Notes: generated by a model from the letters alone, not told the origin. Shown: positions 53,167 to 62,571, counted from the stretch's first letter. The stretch is DNA of 64,000 nucleotides from Octadecabacter ascidiaceicola (GCF_900185015.1 NZ_FXYD01000003.1:496001-560000), one strand, 5' to 3'. Made by a program: numbers and translations.

Positions 53167-54267
53167 CTATCGGACAACGAACTCTGCGTGAAGCGCACCG
53201 GCCGCCTTAATGCTTTTGAGGATATCGATCATATCACGTGGCGATACGCCTAGTGCATTCAGGCCCGCGACGACTTCGGATAGAGACGTTCCTTCTTGAA
53301 TTTCAGCTAAGCCGATGCCTGGCTCTTCGTTTATTTGTGCGTTGGTGTTTGGGACTACCACTGTCTGCCCATCTGAGAATGGGTTGGGTTGAACGACCAA
53401 GGGCGCTTCTTCGATGCGTATTGTGAGATTTCCCTGGCTAACTGCGACCCTCGATATCCGTACATCGTCACCCATCACAATCGTTCCCGAACGCTGGTCA
53501 ATAACAACGCGCGCGCGCCGCTCGGGCTCAACCAAAATGTTCTCAACTTGGACGAGTGCGTGTGCTGGGGACGCTGCTCTTGTCGCTCCGATATCGATTC
53601 GTACTGTTCCAGAATCCAACATGACCGCAACACTTCGACCATAGACTTGATTGATTGCAGTTTCAATTCGGGCGGCAGTTGTAAAATCTGGCGACCGCAA
53701 TGCCAAACGGATGACTTCGAGATCCGCGAGTTCAAATGCGACTTCCCGCTCAACCGTGGCACCTGAGGGAATGACACCAGCGGTTGGGACGCCCTGCACC
53801 ACGCCTCCACCGTCACCTTCAGCTGATACCCCGCCGGCGATTATTGTTCCTTGGGCTACAGCATAGATCTCACCATCAGCAGCATTCAGCGGGGTCATTA
53901 TGAGTGTTCCGCCGAGCAAACTGTCTGCGTCACCAATTGCAGAAATCGTAACGTCGATCGGGCTTCCGGTGCGAGCAAACGGAGGCAGGCTTGCCGTCAC
54001 CAAAACAGCAGCGACATTATTCGGTCGGAACTGTTCACCTGTTACGTTCACGCCCAATCGTTCTAATATGTTGCTCATGATTTCTTCGGTAAACGGTGAG
54101 TTACGCAAACCGTCGCCGGTGCCATTTAGCCCAACTACAAGACCGTAACCGACCAAGTCATTTGACCTAACACCGTCGAATTCGACCAAATCCTTAATGC
54201 GAATTGGAGAAGCACATGCAGTCGAATGGAAAAGTACGAGAGCAAGTGCGGCTAAAAGTCTGATCAA
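53167..54267 (-). CDS. flgI: flagellar P-ring protein FlgI
   Basis: A 366-residue periplasmic ring protein. Signal peptide IRLLAALALVLFHSTACA (2-19); then RIKDLVEFDGVRSNDLVGYGLVVGLNGTGDGLRNSPFTEEIMSNILERLGVN, the family core. The C-terminus SLSEVVAGLNALGVSPRDMIDILKSIKAAGALHAEFVVR is typical. It needs FlgA for assembly. It overlaps flgL by four bases and ends the flgE-flgK-flgL-flgI unit. Confidence 0.97.
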   Translation of the reverse strand: MIRLLAALALVLFHSTACASPIRIKDLVEFDGVRSNDLVGYGLVVGLNGTGDGLRNSPFTEEIMSNILERLGVNVTGEQFRPNNVAAVLVTASLPPFARTGSPIDVTISAIGDADSLLGGTLIMTPLNAADGEIYAVAQGTIIAGGVSAEGDGGGVVQGVPTAGVIPSGATVEREVAFELADLEVIRLALRSPDFTTAARIETAINQVYGRSVAVMLDSGTVRIDIGATRAASPAHALVQVENILVEPERRARVVIDQRSGTIVMGDDVRISRVAVSQGNLTIRIEEAPLVVQPNPFSDGQTVVVPNTNAQINEEPGIGLAEIQEGTSLSEVVAGLNALGVSPRDMIDILKSIKAAGALHAEFVVR

Positions 54268-55274
54268 CGCAAATACTCCGTCAGGGATAAGTTCGAAAGG
54301 CGTGCCGTTAATGTGTAATGGGTTTTGAGTTGAAGTTGGACGGATTGCAGTCGAGTTGCTGTCTCAAATGGATCAGCTGCTACGAGATCGTTTCGAGCAA
54401 TGCTAAGGGACGATATTTGCGCTGTTGTCCGGACTGATGCTTGTTCGATCCGCTGCTCGGCATATCCGATACGGGCTTGTAGGCCAGTCAGTCCCGAGGC
54501 GCTCGAAAGTAGGTCGATACCTGCTCTTTCCTGTAGTTCTTGTTGGGTTTCAGTTCCAATCCCGAGCGACGGCTCGCCAGCAAGTGCGCCTTTGGCGAGT
54601 GCCTTAAGCGTGTCTCGGATCGCTTGGTCATCGGCACGAACTCCAATTTCGACTGTTTGTTCCGCCGCTGAAAGTCGAGAGATGTAACCACTCGCGTCAC
54701 CAAGGTAGCCATCTGTTTCAAACCCCCCTGCTGGCGCGTCAAACCAGGCGTCTATTGCCGAGTTGATATCGCCGGCAGTCGTTAAACCGACCACCGCACT
54801 CTCTAGGTCAGCCATAATTACTTCCGGATCAGCGAGCGCGTTTGAGCCGAAATTGTTTCCGCCAAACATTGTATTGCCTGCAGAGCGTACATTCAGCGTT
54901 TTGACAACTGCATCAAAACTTCCTCGTGCAACTTCGGCGGCGTTCTCAATTTGTGACGGGGTGCTTGAGGTGTTAATCGAAAGCAACGCGGCGTTCGCTG
55001 TTTCACGATGGCTATCAACACCTGCTATCGTCGTTTGCATAAGTGAAAGAAACTGGCCCGTCTCGACGTTTGACTGAGAAAATTGTTGAAGCATTTGCAG
55101 TTGGCGGTCTAGGCCCGCAAGAATAGTCTGATCACCATTCAGATGTGATGTAAGGTCGCTTTTTTCGCCTGACGTGAGTTCTTGCACAAGCGTATTAAGA
55201 TCATTTTTCAATGAGGTGTTGTGACGCGTTGTCACGAAGTGTTGGCGTAAGTCGCCGATCATCGAAATTGCCAT
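54264..55274 (-). CDS. flgL: hook-filament junction protein FlgL
   Basis: A 336-residue flagellin-like junction protein. The N-terminal MIGDLRQHFVTTRHNTSLKNDLNTLVQELTSGEKSDLTSHLNGD resembles a diverged D0/D1 helix, and the C-terminal IEQASVRTTAQISSLSIARNDLVAADPFETATRLQSVQLQLKTHYTLTARLSNLSLTEYLR is the FlgL/flagellin C-terminal helix. It lies three bases after flgK. Confidence 0.88.
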   Translation of the reverse strand: MAISMIGDLRQHFVTTRHNTSLKNDLNTLVQELTSGEKSDLTSHLNGDQTILAGLDRQLQMLQQFSQSNVETGQFLSLMQTTIAGVDSHRETANAALLSINTSSTPSQIENAAEVARGSFDAVVKTLNVRSAGNTMFGGNNFGSNALADPEVIMADLESAVVGLTTAGDINSAIDAWFDAPAGGFETDGYLGDASGYISRLSAAEQTVEIGVRADDQAIRDTLKALAKGALAGEPSLGIGTETQQELQERAGIDLLSSASGLTGLQARIGYAEQRIEQASVRTTAQISSLSIARNDLVAADPFETATRLQSVQLQLKTHYTLTARLSNLSLTEYLR

Positions 55275-55277
55275 GGT

Positions 55278-56729
55278 TCAGATCTCCATCAGTCTTTGCA
55301 TGAGGGTTTGAACAGTTTGAATGACACGCGCGTTTGCCGCGTAGGCCTGTTCAACACGTAGTAGCATTTGCATTTCGTAATCAGTGTCCACGCCATCCGC
55401 GGATTCCGCTTCTTTCAAGCTCGACCATCGGGCGTTTGCGAAACTGACTTCAGATTCAAATTCAACACGCCTGCTCCCCATTTCACCTTCGAAGCTAGAG
55501 GCGCGGCTAGCAACACTTTGTTGCACAGGATCGGTTGCCGTTGTTCGAGGCTCTGCTATGGCGGTCGAAAGCGCCTGAAGCAAACTGGAGTTTCCGCTCG
55601 CCCCAGGTGTGGCCGCGTTAAGTCCGTCACGTAGCTTCGTTATATCGCCGCCATTGGAAGGGTCCACAAGCGCATTGAGCGAAATTCGTGACGATAAACC
55701 AAGGGTGTTTGCAACATCAAAGACGGCACCGGCATCGGTTAAGATGCCCGCTTGGCCAACAGCTAATGTGGGGTCGACGTTTGGATCTTGAAGTCGACCA
55801 ATTAGGTCAGCTGCAATTGTGTCCAAACCTGCTTGTGCTGAGACAAGTTCCGAATCTCGTGCTTGAAACGCAGCCCCAAGCGTTCCTCCAGCGAGCTTAC
55901 CGACGCCGTCGCTCCCGATCTGCTGCCCGTCCAGTGTAATGCCATTCAGGCCACCACTTTGAAGGGTCATATCAGGTGTGATAACAGGATTTTGAACAAA
56001 CCCGAAAACCTTAGCTTCACCATCAATCAAGGTTTCGCCGCTTGGAGACATTAGTGCTATTTGACCGCCACTTCGGTTCATCTCTCGCACAGGGACAATT
56101 TTGGAGATCTCATCAATGGCCAGCTGTCTTTGGTCCATCAAACCCGACGCATCGTAACCCGAATTCTTTGCATTCGTGATGTCTTTATTGAGTTGTTCGA
56201 CCTGTCCAAGCGCCGTGTTCAACCTCGTGACTTGATCAGAAATAGAAGCATCCGCGCGTTCTCTTTCGGTTTGGATTCCTTGTGATGCAGTGTTCAAAGT
56301 GGCGGCGACATCGCTAAGCTTTTCGGCCAAAACCGATAGATTGATGCTTGAAGACGGGTCAGACGCGGCGCCGATTAGCGCAGTCTCTACAGCGACAATT
56401 CGGTCTGAAATTGATCCGGTGCTACCGGCCTCTCCGACCACATCTTGGACGCGAGTCATAGTCGAAACCAAGGAGCTGTATTCCCCCAAACTCGCACCAG
56501 CCAAACGTCGGTCGCCAAGAATTCCACGATCAACGTGACGCGTCACTGACCCGATTTCGACGCCTGCACCGCGCCCACCAACAACTGCCGATGATAGGTT
56601 TAGAGACCGGCGTCCGTATCCGTCCGTCAGAGAGTTGGACACGTTTGAGGACACAACCTCGGCCATGCGTGACGCGGCAGTCATTCCTGATAGTGCGTTA
56701 GAAAGTGAGCTGGAAATACTCATGGCCAT
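55278..56729 (-). CDS. flgK: hook-associated protein FlgK
   Basis: A 483-residue junction protein. SISSSLSNALSGMTAASRMAEVVSSNVSNSLTDGYGRRSLNLSS is the N-terminal rod-like motif; ERADASISDQVTRLNTALGQVEQLNKDITNAKNSGYDASGLMDQRQLAIDEISKIV is the FlgK signature helix; the end VDTDYEMQMLLRVEQAYAANARVIQTVQTLMQRLMEI is the paired helix. It lies 13 bp after flgE. Confidence 0.95.
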   Translation of the reverse strand: MAMSISSSLSNALSGMTAASRMAEVVSSNVSNSLTDGYGRRSLNLSSAVVGGRGAGVEIGSVTRHVDRGILGDRRLAGASLGEYSSLVSTMTRVQDVVGEAGSTGSISDRIVAVETALIGAASDPSSSINLSVLAEKLSDVAATLNTASQGIQTERERADASISDQVTRLNTALGQVEQLNKDITNAKNSGYDASGLMDQRQLAIDEISKIVPVREMNRSGGQIALMSPSGETLIDGEAKVFGFVQNPVITPDMTLQSGGLNGITLDGQQIGSDGVGKLAGGTLGAAFQARDSELVSAQAGLDTIAADLIGRLQDPNVDPTLAVGQAGILTDAGAVFDVANTLGLSSRISLNALVDPSNGGDITKLRDGLNAATPGASGNSSLLQALSTAIAEPRTTATDPVQQSVASRASSFEGEMGSRRVEFESEVSFANARWSSLKEAESADGVDTDYEMQMLLRVEQAYAANARVIQTVQTLMQRLMEI

Positions 56730-56742
56730 TTACCTCAGTTAA

Positions 56743-58047
56743 TTATCTTTTGATGTTGGTGGTTTCTTGCAGCATTTCATCCACGGTCTGAATGACCTTA
56801 GCGTTGGAAGAATAGGCGCGTTGAGTTTGGATCAACTGTGTAAGTTCGCCAGCCACATCAGTGGCGGATTCTTCGCGCGCAAAACTTACGATGTCCCCTG
56901 TCGGGCCATCACCAGCATCCCAAAGGTAGAACGGCCCACTCTCTGGCGTCACGGTGTAGCTTTGGTGGTCTTGTGTGACCAGCCCGTTTTCATTTGGGAC
57001 ATCAACGATTGGGACTTGGTAAATCGTTCGAGAAACACCTGTGTCAAAGAATGCATGAACGAAACCATTTGCATCGACTTCAACAGAAGTCATGTTGCCA
57101 ACAGGTGAGCCATCTTTCGTCACCGAAACGGGGGCGAACGCATCTGAAAGTTGCGACAACCCGCCTGCTTCACCTAACACGCCAATGCCGATGGAAACAT
57201 CGCCTCCGTCAACCGCGACGGTGACGGACCCGTCAGCGGCATCGTAAGGGTCACCGACTGTGTCTGTGACCGACAGAAGACGACCACCTAGCCCGGGCGT
57301 ATCATCAAACTGGAGCGTATAATTTCCAACCACTGCGCCTCCACTCGCGCTGTCTTCAATCAACATTGTCCAAGTATTCGACGATCCCGTAACTGGGACA
57401 GTAGGGACAAAACTAACCGAAAGGTTTTCAGCGATGCCAAGGTTGTCGAAGTACTCAATAGATAGCGATTCAGTATCACCAGTTGCGCCGGCCGACGTTT
57501 CAGTAGCAGGAAGGTTAACCGACAGCTGAATCGCAGTAGTAGGGTCGCTGACGAATTGGTTTGTGTCGACGCGAACCGGTTCCAGTCCTCCGGAACTGTC
57601 ACGCGGGAGGGTTGGGATAGATCCGTCTGGATTGGCCGGCCATCCCAGTAAAACCAAACCCGACTCCGTGGTGAGATAACCGTCCGCATCCGCGCGAAAC
57701 GATCCTGTTGTTGAAAGGAGCATGGGGAAGTCTGTTGCTGCACCAACGCCAAGGGCCGACCCTTCTGTAACGGGCAACATACCGCGGCCGCGCACGGCAA
57801 GATCTGTAGGGTTTGACGTAGATACGAGCGGTCCACGTTCATCAATCAGACGCTGTGTCGTGACGCGAACACCGCCTGCTGCATAAGTGCCTTTACCACT
57901 ATCAATCACCATTGAGTGAAAGTCGGCGACTGCACGCTTGTAGCCGTAGGTTGAGGAGTTCGCGATATTGTCTGAAATTGTAGCAAGGCGGCTCGCATTG
58001 GATGCGAGCCCCGCTACGCTGGCATTTAGGGAAGATGAAATCGTCAT
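56743..58047 (-). CDS. flgE: flagellar hook protein FlgE
   Basis: A 434-residue hook subunit. TISSSLNASVAGLASNASRLATISDNIANSSTYGYKRAVADFHSM has the N-terminal motif; PTDLAVRGRGMLPVT is the core; VAGELTQLIQTQRAYSSNAKVIQTVDEMLQETTNIKR the C-terminal helix. It is first in the flgE-flgK-flgL-flgI unit and has a CtrA-like site 61 bp upstream. Confidence 0.96.
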   Translation of the reverse strand: MTISSSLNASVAGLASNASRLATISDNIANSSTYGYKRAVADFHSMVIDSGKGTYAAGGVRVTTQRLIDERGPLVSTSNPTDLAVRGRGMLPVTEGSALGVGAATDFPMLLSTTGSFRADADGYLTTESGLVLLGWPANPDGSIPTLPRDSSGGLEPVRVDTNQFVSDPTTAIQLSVNLPATETSAGATGDTESLSIEYFDNLGIAENLSVSFVPTVPVTGSSNTWTMLIEDSASGGAVVGNYTLQFDDTPGLGGRLLSVTDTVGDPYDAADGSVTVAVDGGDVSIGIGVLGEAGGLSQLSDAFAPVSVTKDGSPVGNMTSVEVDANGFVHAFFDTGVSRTIYQVPIVDVPNENGLVTQDHQSYTVTPESGPFYLWDAGDGPTGDIVSFAREESATDVAGELTQLIQTQRAYSSNAKVIQTVDEMLQETTNIKR

Positions 58048-58107
58048 GTGCTTGGCCTTTCTGTCGCAAGGTTGGACGTACTTGTGTCAGACCTACCCCC
58101 AAGCCAC

Positions 58108-58122
58108 TTAACGTTCGGCTAA
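58108..58122 (-). promoter_or_regulatory. CtrA-like site upstream of flgE
   Basis: Plus strand TTAA-CGTTCGG-CTAA (minus: TTAG-N7-TTAA) fits TTAA-N7-TTAA at seven of eight positions, in the 107-bp spacer between motB and flgE. Confidence 0.5.
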
Positions 58123-58154
58123 TAGATAAAATGCAGCGGAAATTTTCTTCTTCG

Positions 58155-58973
58155 TTACTCCACAACCCGCAGCAATGTGATCTCGATCCGGTTGTTTCGG
58201 ACTGACACAGAGCTTTCACGTGCAAGGTCCCGATCAGCGTGCCCGGTCATGCGAGCAATTCGCTGCGGATCAAGATCGCCCGCCTCCAATAAACGACGCA
58301 CGGTCTCAGCACGGCCAGAGGAAATGTCCCAGACCGGACGTTCTGCAACAACGAGCGGCAGCGTGCGGGTATGGCCATCGACGGCGACAGGATTTGTGAC
58401 CAAGTCGAACACCCGCGCAAACATCGTTGTCAGCTCTATCAAGACAAGGGTCGGTTCAGTGCCTTCGTCAACAAACAATGGTGCATTCTCACGGGCGAAA
58501 ATCTCAATGATCAGGCCTTCGTCAGTCAGACGCGTAATAACGTGGCGCAAGGCCTCTTGTTGAATTAGGCTTTCACCGCCGATACCAAGAAGCATTGATT
58601 CAACTTCCTGCAGCGCCGCAATTTCGGCCGCCCGTTCTAGCGCACCAGCGTCTTCACCAATCGTAGGAACGCCACCGGATTGCCCTGTACCGTCTTGTAC
58701 CAACGTATCGTCGGTGAAGATGTTGGTGCCACCAAACATCCCCTCGCCGCCGCCGGAAATCCGGTTCACCGGAATCGTTGGTGAAAAGTAATCGGCAATG
58801 CCTTTGCGCTGTTGTTCGGTTGTCGCGTTCAACAACCACATAAGTAAAAAGAACGCCATCATCGCGGTCACGAAATCCGCGTAGGCAACTTTCCAAGCGC
58901 CACCGTGGTGCCCACCACCGGCGACAACTTTCTTACGTTTGATGATGATCGGTCTATTTGATAGATCTGACAT
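58155..58973 (-). CDS. motB: flagellar stator protein MotB
   Basis: A 272-residue stator anchor. GGHHGGAWKVAYADFVTAMMAFFLLMWLLNA (about 17-47) is the single TM helix with the proton-binding Asp in YADF. The C-terminal OmpA-like domain has DGHTRTLPLVVAERPVWDISSGRAETVRRLLEAGDLDPQRIARMTGHADRDL, which binds peptidoglycan. It lies downstream of the four-gene modification cassette and upstream of flgE on the same strand. Confidence 0.95.
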   Translation of the reverse strand: MSDLSNRPIIIKRKKVVAGGGHHGGAWKVAYADFVTAMMAFFLLMWLLNATTEQQRKGIADYFSPTIPVNRISGGGEGMFGGTNIFTDDTLVQDGTGQSGGVPTIGEDAGALERAAEIAALQEVESMLLGIGGESLIQQEALRHVITRLTDEGLIIEIFARENAPLFVDEGTEPTLVLIELTTMFARVFDLVTNPVAVDGHTRTLPLVVAERPVWDISSGRAETVRRLLEAGDLDPQRIARMTGHADRDLARESSVSVRNNRIEITLLRVVE

Positions 58974-59049
58974 GGCCCACTCCAGTTCTGTGTTGAACAG
59001 GAGCCTATCAACGACGCCTAGCGCTCAGCGTGATCGAAATGTGTTGGCC

Positions 59050-59811
59050 TTATGACGAACGTTTAAAATAAATCTCATCTGGTCCGCAAAATTCGACTAA
59101 ATCATACTCGTTTTCGTCCATGAGCTTTTTAATTTCAGACGTGCCAGTATTGTTCTCAATCGCCCATGCTTTGACATTATGATCTTTGAAGGGGAAGCTC
59201 TTTAGGCAAGCAATTTCGCCGCCTTCTATATCTAGAGAAAGAAAGTCTGGATCGGGTATTTTGGCAAATTCCAGAATGCTCGATAGGGTTCTGGTTTTGA
59301 CCTTCGTTACGTTCTCTTGGTGGCGTTTGTCATTGCGCACTGTTTGCAACAGCTTTTTGTCGTAGGTAGCCGCCAATCCACTCATCTGGGTGAAGCCTTC
59401 GCTGATTTCGATGAACTCCGCCTCACCTTCGGTCGGTGCAATCGCGGCTTCAATGCAGGGGCACGTTCTATACGCAGCCGCCTTAACGAGCTGTGCCTTT
59501 ACGGGTTCAACAAGTGCGCCCGTCCAGCCACGGTTTGTTTCAAGAAAAAACGTATTTGAGCCTGTTACACCGTCGTAACCACCAACGTCGATGAACGTAC
59601 CCTCGCGTTTGTTTTTCATGATTTGGTCAATTACGTAATCCTGTCCGGCTTGCGACGTGTACGCATACCGGGGCGATAACATCTGCCGAACCTCGTGAAA
59701 CCGGCGGACCAAAGGACCACGTTCGCGCGTTCGGTTGTTTTCGAGAGCGCTCTGAAGCTTTCTGGCTTCTTTGCGCAAAAGGCGGCGTGCTTCGGTTACG
59801 TTCTCGGTCAT
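59050..59811 (-). CDS. FkbM family methyltransferase
   Basis: A 253-residue SAM methyltransferase. The SAM loop is FIDVGGYDGVTGSNTFFLE (about 74-92), followed by WTGALVEPVKAQLVKA, and the FkbM core LSLDIEGGEIACLKSFPF near 195. FkbM enzymes O-methylate sugars or natural products. ATG 59811 overlaps the stop of the DUF6165 gene by four bases. Its place beside motB suggests methylation of a flagellin glycan, an inference. Confidence 0.87.
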   Translation of the reverse strand: MTENVTEARRLLRKEARKLQSALENNRTRERGPLVRRFHEVRQMLSPRYAYTSQAGQDYVIDQIMKNKREGTFIDVGGYDGVTGSNTFFLETNRGWTGALVEPVKAQLVKAAAYRTCPCIEAAIAPTEGEAEFIEISEGFTQMSGLAATYDKKLLQTVRNDKRHQENVTKVKTRTLSSILEFAKIPDPDFLSLDIEGGEIACLKSFPFKDHNVKAWAIENNTGTSEIKKLMDENEYDLVEFCGPDEIYFKRSS

Positions 59812-60212
59812 GTTTCGACTCCATGATCGCTGTAGGATTTCTCTTCGACCAAGGCCGAACCTAGCAACAGGTTGATTTTCTTTTTTATGTCGGCGCGCTT
59901 GTCGTTGGTGATATAAACGGCGCGAGCAAGGCGAATGAATTCATCGCCAAAGTCCTTGGCCTTTTCGCAATCGCGAATGTCATCTTCGATGACCCAAAGA
60001 TCGGCATTGATCGCATATAGTTCATCCCAGAGAGCCGTGAGCGCGGCGCTGGGCGGAACATGAGCATTAGCTGTGTCCATGAGGGCCGCCTTTTCAACGC
60101 GAACATTGTGGGCCTTTGCTGGATCTGAAATGCGTTCTTCTTTCAAACGAAGGATCGTCAATTTGTCGATCAACTCGCCAGGGGCTGTCGGAACAAGAAT
60201 ATGATCAGCCAT
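59808..60212 (-). CDS. DUF6165 family protein
   Basis: A 134-residue helical protein: ILVPTAPGELIDKLTILRLKEERISDPAKAHNVRVE, then ALWDELYAINADLWVIEDDIRDCEKAKDFGDEFIRLARAVYITNDKRADIKKKIN, recognisable as DUF6165. No biochemical role is known; such genes commonly neighbour TPR glycosyltransferase genes. It overlaps both neighbours (8 bp with the TPR gene, 4 bp with fkbM), so it is produced with them. Confidence 0.75.
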   Translation of the reverse strand: MADHILVPTAPGELIDKLTILRLKEERISDPAKAHNVRVEKAALMDTANAHVPPSAALTALWDELYAINADLWVIEDDIRDCEKAKDFGDEFIRLARAVYITNDKRADIKKKINLLLGSALVEEKSYSDHGVET

Positions 60213-61575
60213 GTTTCGAAACCTCTTTAGCCAGCGCTTTGTTTACTGCATCAAATGCTGATGCCCAGTCTTGTGGTTTTGCCTGCCGGAATAGCCGCAT
60301 CGACGGATACCACGGTGTCGTTTTGCCTTTGTGCCGGTAGACCCAGAAGGCGTCCCAATGAAGCATGACCCAAACGGGAATCCCAAGTGATCCAGCGATG
60401 TGTGCAGTGGCAGTGTCTGATGTGATGATCAGATCCATTTCTTGCATCGTTGCAGCGCAATCCGCGAAATCGCGGTCCGTGCTTGCGGTGTCGATGATTA
60501 GCGCCGAACTTCCGTCCTGATGAAAGGCCTCTAAGAACGGCCCCTTATAGAGGGAGAACAGTTGGATGTTTGGGATATTTGCCATTGGCAGAAATTCGCG
60601 ATGTGTAAACGAGCGGAACGTGTTGCCTTTATAGGTCGCGGACCCTGACCAAACGACACCAACCTTAAACATGTCACGATGCTTTGCGGTTAGTCCTTTA
60701 GCGCGATCAATTGATTCTACAGGGATATTCAATTTGACGGGCGTAGGAACGGCGCCGCTTTCGTTTGGACCGTAAACAAGTTTTGGCATGTCCATCAGGC
60801 TAAGCCACATATCAACCGGATCGTCCTTGGATGCAGCCGGACCGACCCAGTCAACGCCCTCCATTCCTTCAAACATGCGCAACAACGGCTTCTTAGCAAC
60901 GAGGCGGACCCTTGCACCCATGGCGACGATAAGGGGAATAAATCGCGCCATTAGGACCATGTCGCCGAACCCCTGTTCCGGCAGGATTAAAAGTGTTTTA
61001 CCGTTGACTGAAAGGCCATCTTCCCACTTCGTAAACGGGAGTTCAGGGCGGTCTAATTCGTCACTATTCCAACGTGAGTCATAAGAACGGAATGCGGCGC
61101 CGTACTGCCCAGCGCCCAGCTGAGCAAACGCGAGTTGGAGCTTAATTTCTGTCTCGTTTGGATAAGCTTCAATCATCGGGACGAGATAATCGATCGCGTC
61201 CTGATACCGCCCCAAACCACGCAAGCACCGGCCAATCATTGCGTGGTGCATTAGGTGGCTCGGATCAATCTGTAAGGACTTATTGCGAAGTTCAATCGAA
61301 TGCTCGTAGTCCCCAAGATCGGACAAGATGTTGGAATAGTTGTTGAGGACCCCTGCGTCGTTTGGCGCGAGGGCGTATGCCCGAATTTGTGCGGTTCGGC
61401 CCATTTCATGGCGGCCAATCGAGCGATAGAGCGCCCCGAGGTTGGTCCAAATTCCAGCATCCGAAGGGTGCTGCTGCAAGACACGTGAATACCCTTCAAG
61501 TGCCTCGTCATAACGGCCGGCTCTATGCGCTTTCACAGATTGGTGGCGCACGTCGGCCCAAGTCGCAATGGCCAT
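60205..61575 (-). CDS. TPR protein with GT9/GT41-like glycosyltransferase domain
   Basis: A 456-residue protein. Residues 1-170 hold about four TPR units (AHRAGRYDEALEGYSRVLQQHPSDAGIWTNLGALYRSIGRHEM; NNYSNILSDLGDYEHSIELRNKSLQIDPS; RCLRGLGRYQDAIDYLVPMIEAYPNE). The rest is a GT-B-like domain: TLLILPEQGFGDMVLMARFIPLI, VGVVWSGSATYKGNTFRSF, and the nucleotide-sugar-binding part DLIITSDTATAHIAGSLGIPVWVML. It probably attaches sugar to a protein such as flagellin. It follows the upstream gene by three bases. Confidence 0.82.
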   Translation of the reverse strand: MAIATWADVRHQSVKAHRAGRYDEALEGYSRVLQQHPSDAGIWTNLGALYRSIGRHEMGRTAQIRAYALAPNDAGVLNNYSNILSDLGDYEHSIELRNKSLQIDPSHLMHHAMIGRCLRGLGRYQDAIDYLVPMIEAYPNETEIKLQLAFAQLGAGQYGAAFRSYDSRWNSDELDRPELPFTKWEDGLSVNGKTLLILPEQGFGDMVLMARFIPLIVAMGARVRLVAKKPLLRMFEGMEGVDWVGPAASKDDPVDMWLSLMDMPKLVYGPNESGAVPTPVKLNIPVESIDRAKGLTAKHRDMFKVGVVWSGSATYKGNTFRSFTHREFLPMANIPNIQLFSLYKGPFLEAFHQDGSSALIIDTASTDRDFADCAATMQEMDLIITSDTATAHIAGSLGIPVWVMLHWDAFWVYRHKGKTTPWYPSMRLFRQAKPQDWASAFDAVNKALAKEVSKHG

Positions 61576-61578
61576 GGA

Positions 61579-62367
61579 TTAGGCCTTGCTTCGCTTACGT
61601 GTGATTGGCTTGAGCAGCGTGTCTGGCCGCCTCTCTTCAGCGGCCTCAAACAGCGAGAATGTCTGGTTTACGTAATTCACCGCGCCAGAGATCATTTCCA
61701 TGTAGTCGTTCAGTTCCGGCGTGACCTCAGTCTCAGTCACAACGATGCTACGTTCGGGAGACTGCGTTTCAAACCCAGCGTAAAACAAAGGATCGCCGCG
61801 TTTGATTTTGATCGGTTTGTCTGGCTCGTGCCATTCAAACGCCCACATCAACGGACGCGGCCAGACATTGATCGGGAAACGGCCACCAAAGATCGTGCCG
61901 GGAAGCGGGTCTTTGGTGTAATGCATGAACGGGCTTACTTGACTCATGTAGACCGGCTCGTCTGAGATGAAGACATATGGCAGCGAAAGCTGAATCGTCG
62001 GGACGCCCTTTGTGCGCCATTCGACCTCGGACGTGATGTGTAGCTTATCGCCAAGTTTGCTTGCACGGATGTTGGACTGCGTTCCCGCTAGGTTTCGCAA
62101 TACAGGCTTACCCTTATCGTCACGCGCAAAGCCGATGTGGATATCAAAAGGACACTTCACCATGAAGTATCTGCTTTCCATGTTGATAACGGCAGGGCAG
62201 CGAGATGCAGACTTTGCATGTTCGCGGTTCACCTCAACAGACCGGACACGCTCAGGTGCATCATAAATTATGCCACCTTTTTTATCGCTGAGGAACCAGC
62301 CCACTTGTACAGGACCACGTCCCTCAGGAGTGTCTTTTGTGTTCTCAAATGCCACTGACAACCGCAT
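61579..62367 (-). CDS. conserved-looking protein of the modification cassette, unknown function
   Basis: A 262-residue soluble protein I do not recognise. It starts MRLSVAFENTKDTPEGRGPVQ and contains VKCPFDIHIGF, LSLPYVFISDEPVYMSQVSPFMHYTKDPLPGTIFGGRFPINVWPRPLMWAFEWHEPDKPIKIKRGDPLFYAGFE, a beta-rich central part that could be a cupin- or lyase-like barrel, though no motif proves it. It ends basic (LLKPITRKRSKA). ATG 62367 was chosen; an in-frame start at 62421 adds a stretch without character. It is first in the four-gene run toward motB. Confidence 0.6.
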   Translation of the reverse strand: MRLSVAFENTKDTPEGRGPVQVGWFLSDKKGGIIYDAPERVRSVEVNREHAKSASRCPAVINMESRYFMVKCPFDIHIGFARDDKGKPVLRNLAGTQSNIRASKLGDKLHITSEVEWRTKGVPTIQLSLPYVFISDEPVYMSQVSPFMHYTKDPLPGTIFGGRFPINVWPRPLMWAFEWHEPDKPIKIKRGDPLFYAGFETQSPERSIVVTETEVTPELNDYMEMISGAVNYVNQTFSLFEAAEERRPDTLLKPITRKRSKA

Positions 62368-62571
62368 CGCCGTCTCCAATAATACTCTTTTTAGGGGATA
62401 GAATCGTAAAGCCCCCCACAAGTCAAAACCAATGCTGCAATAACTTGCCCGCGTGACAACAAAGCAGCGCGAGCTAGGAAAAACTGTGGCGACATATGAT
62501 GTCCAGACGACACTAGACAGAAAATTGCTTCGCTGGTTCTGTTGAAAAAGTCGTTAACCTGAGGATCCGCC

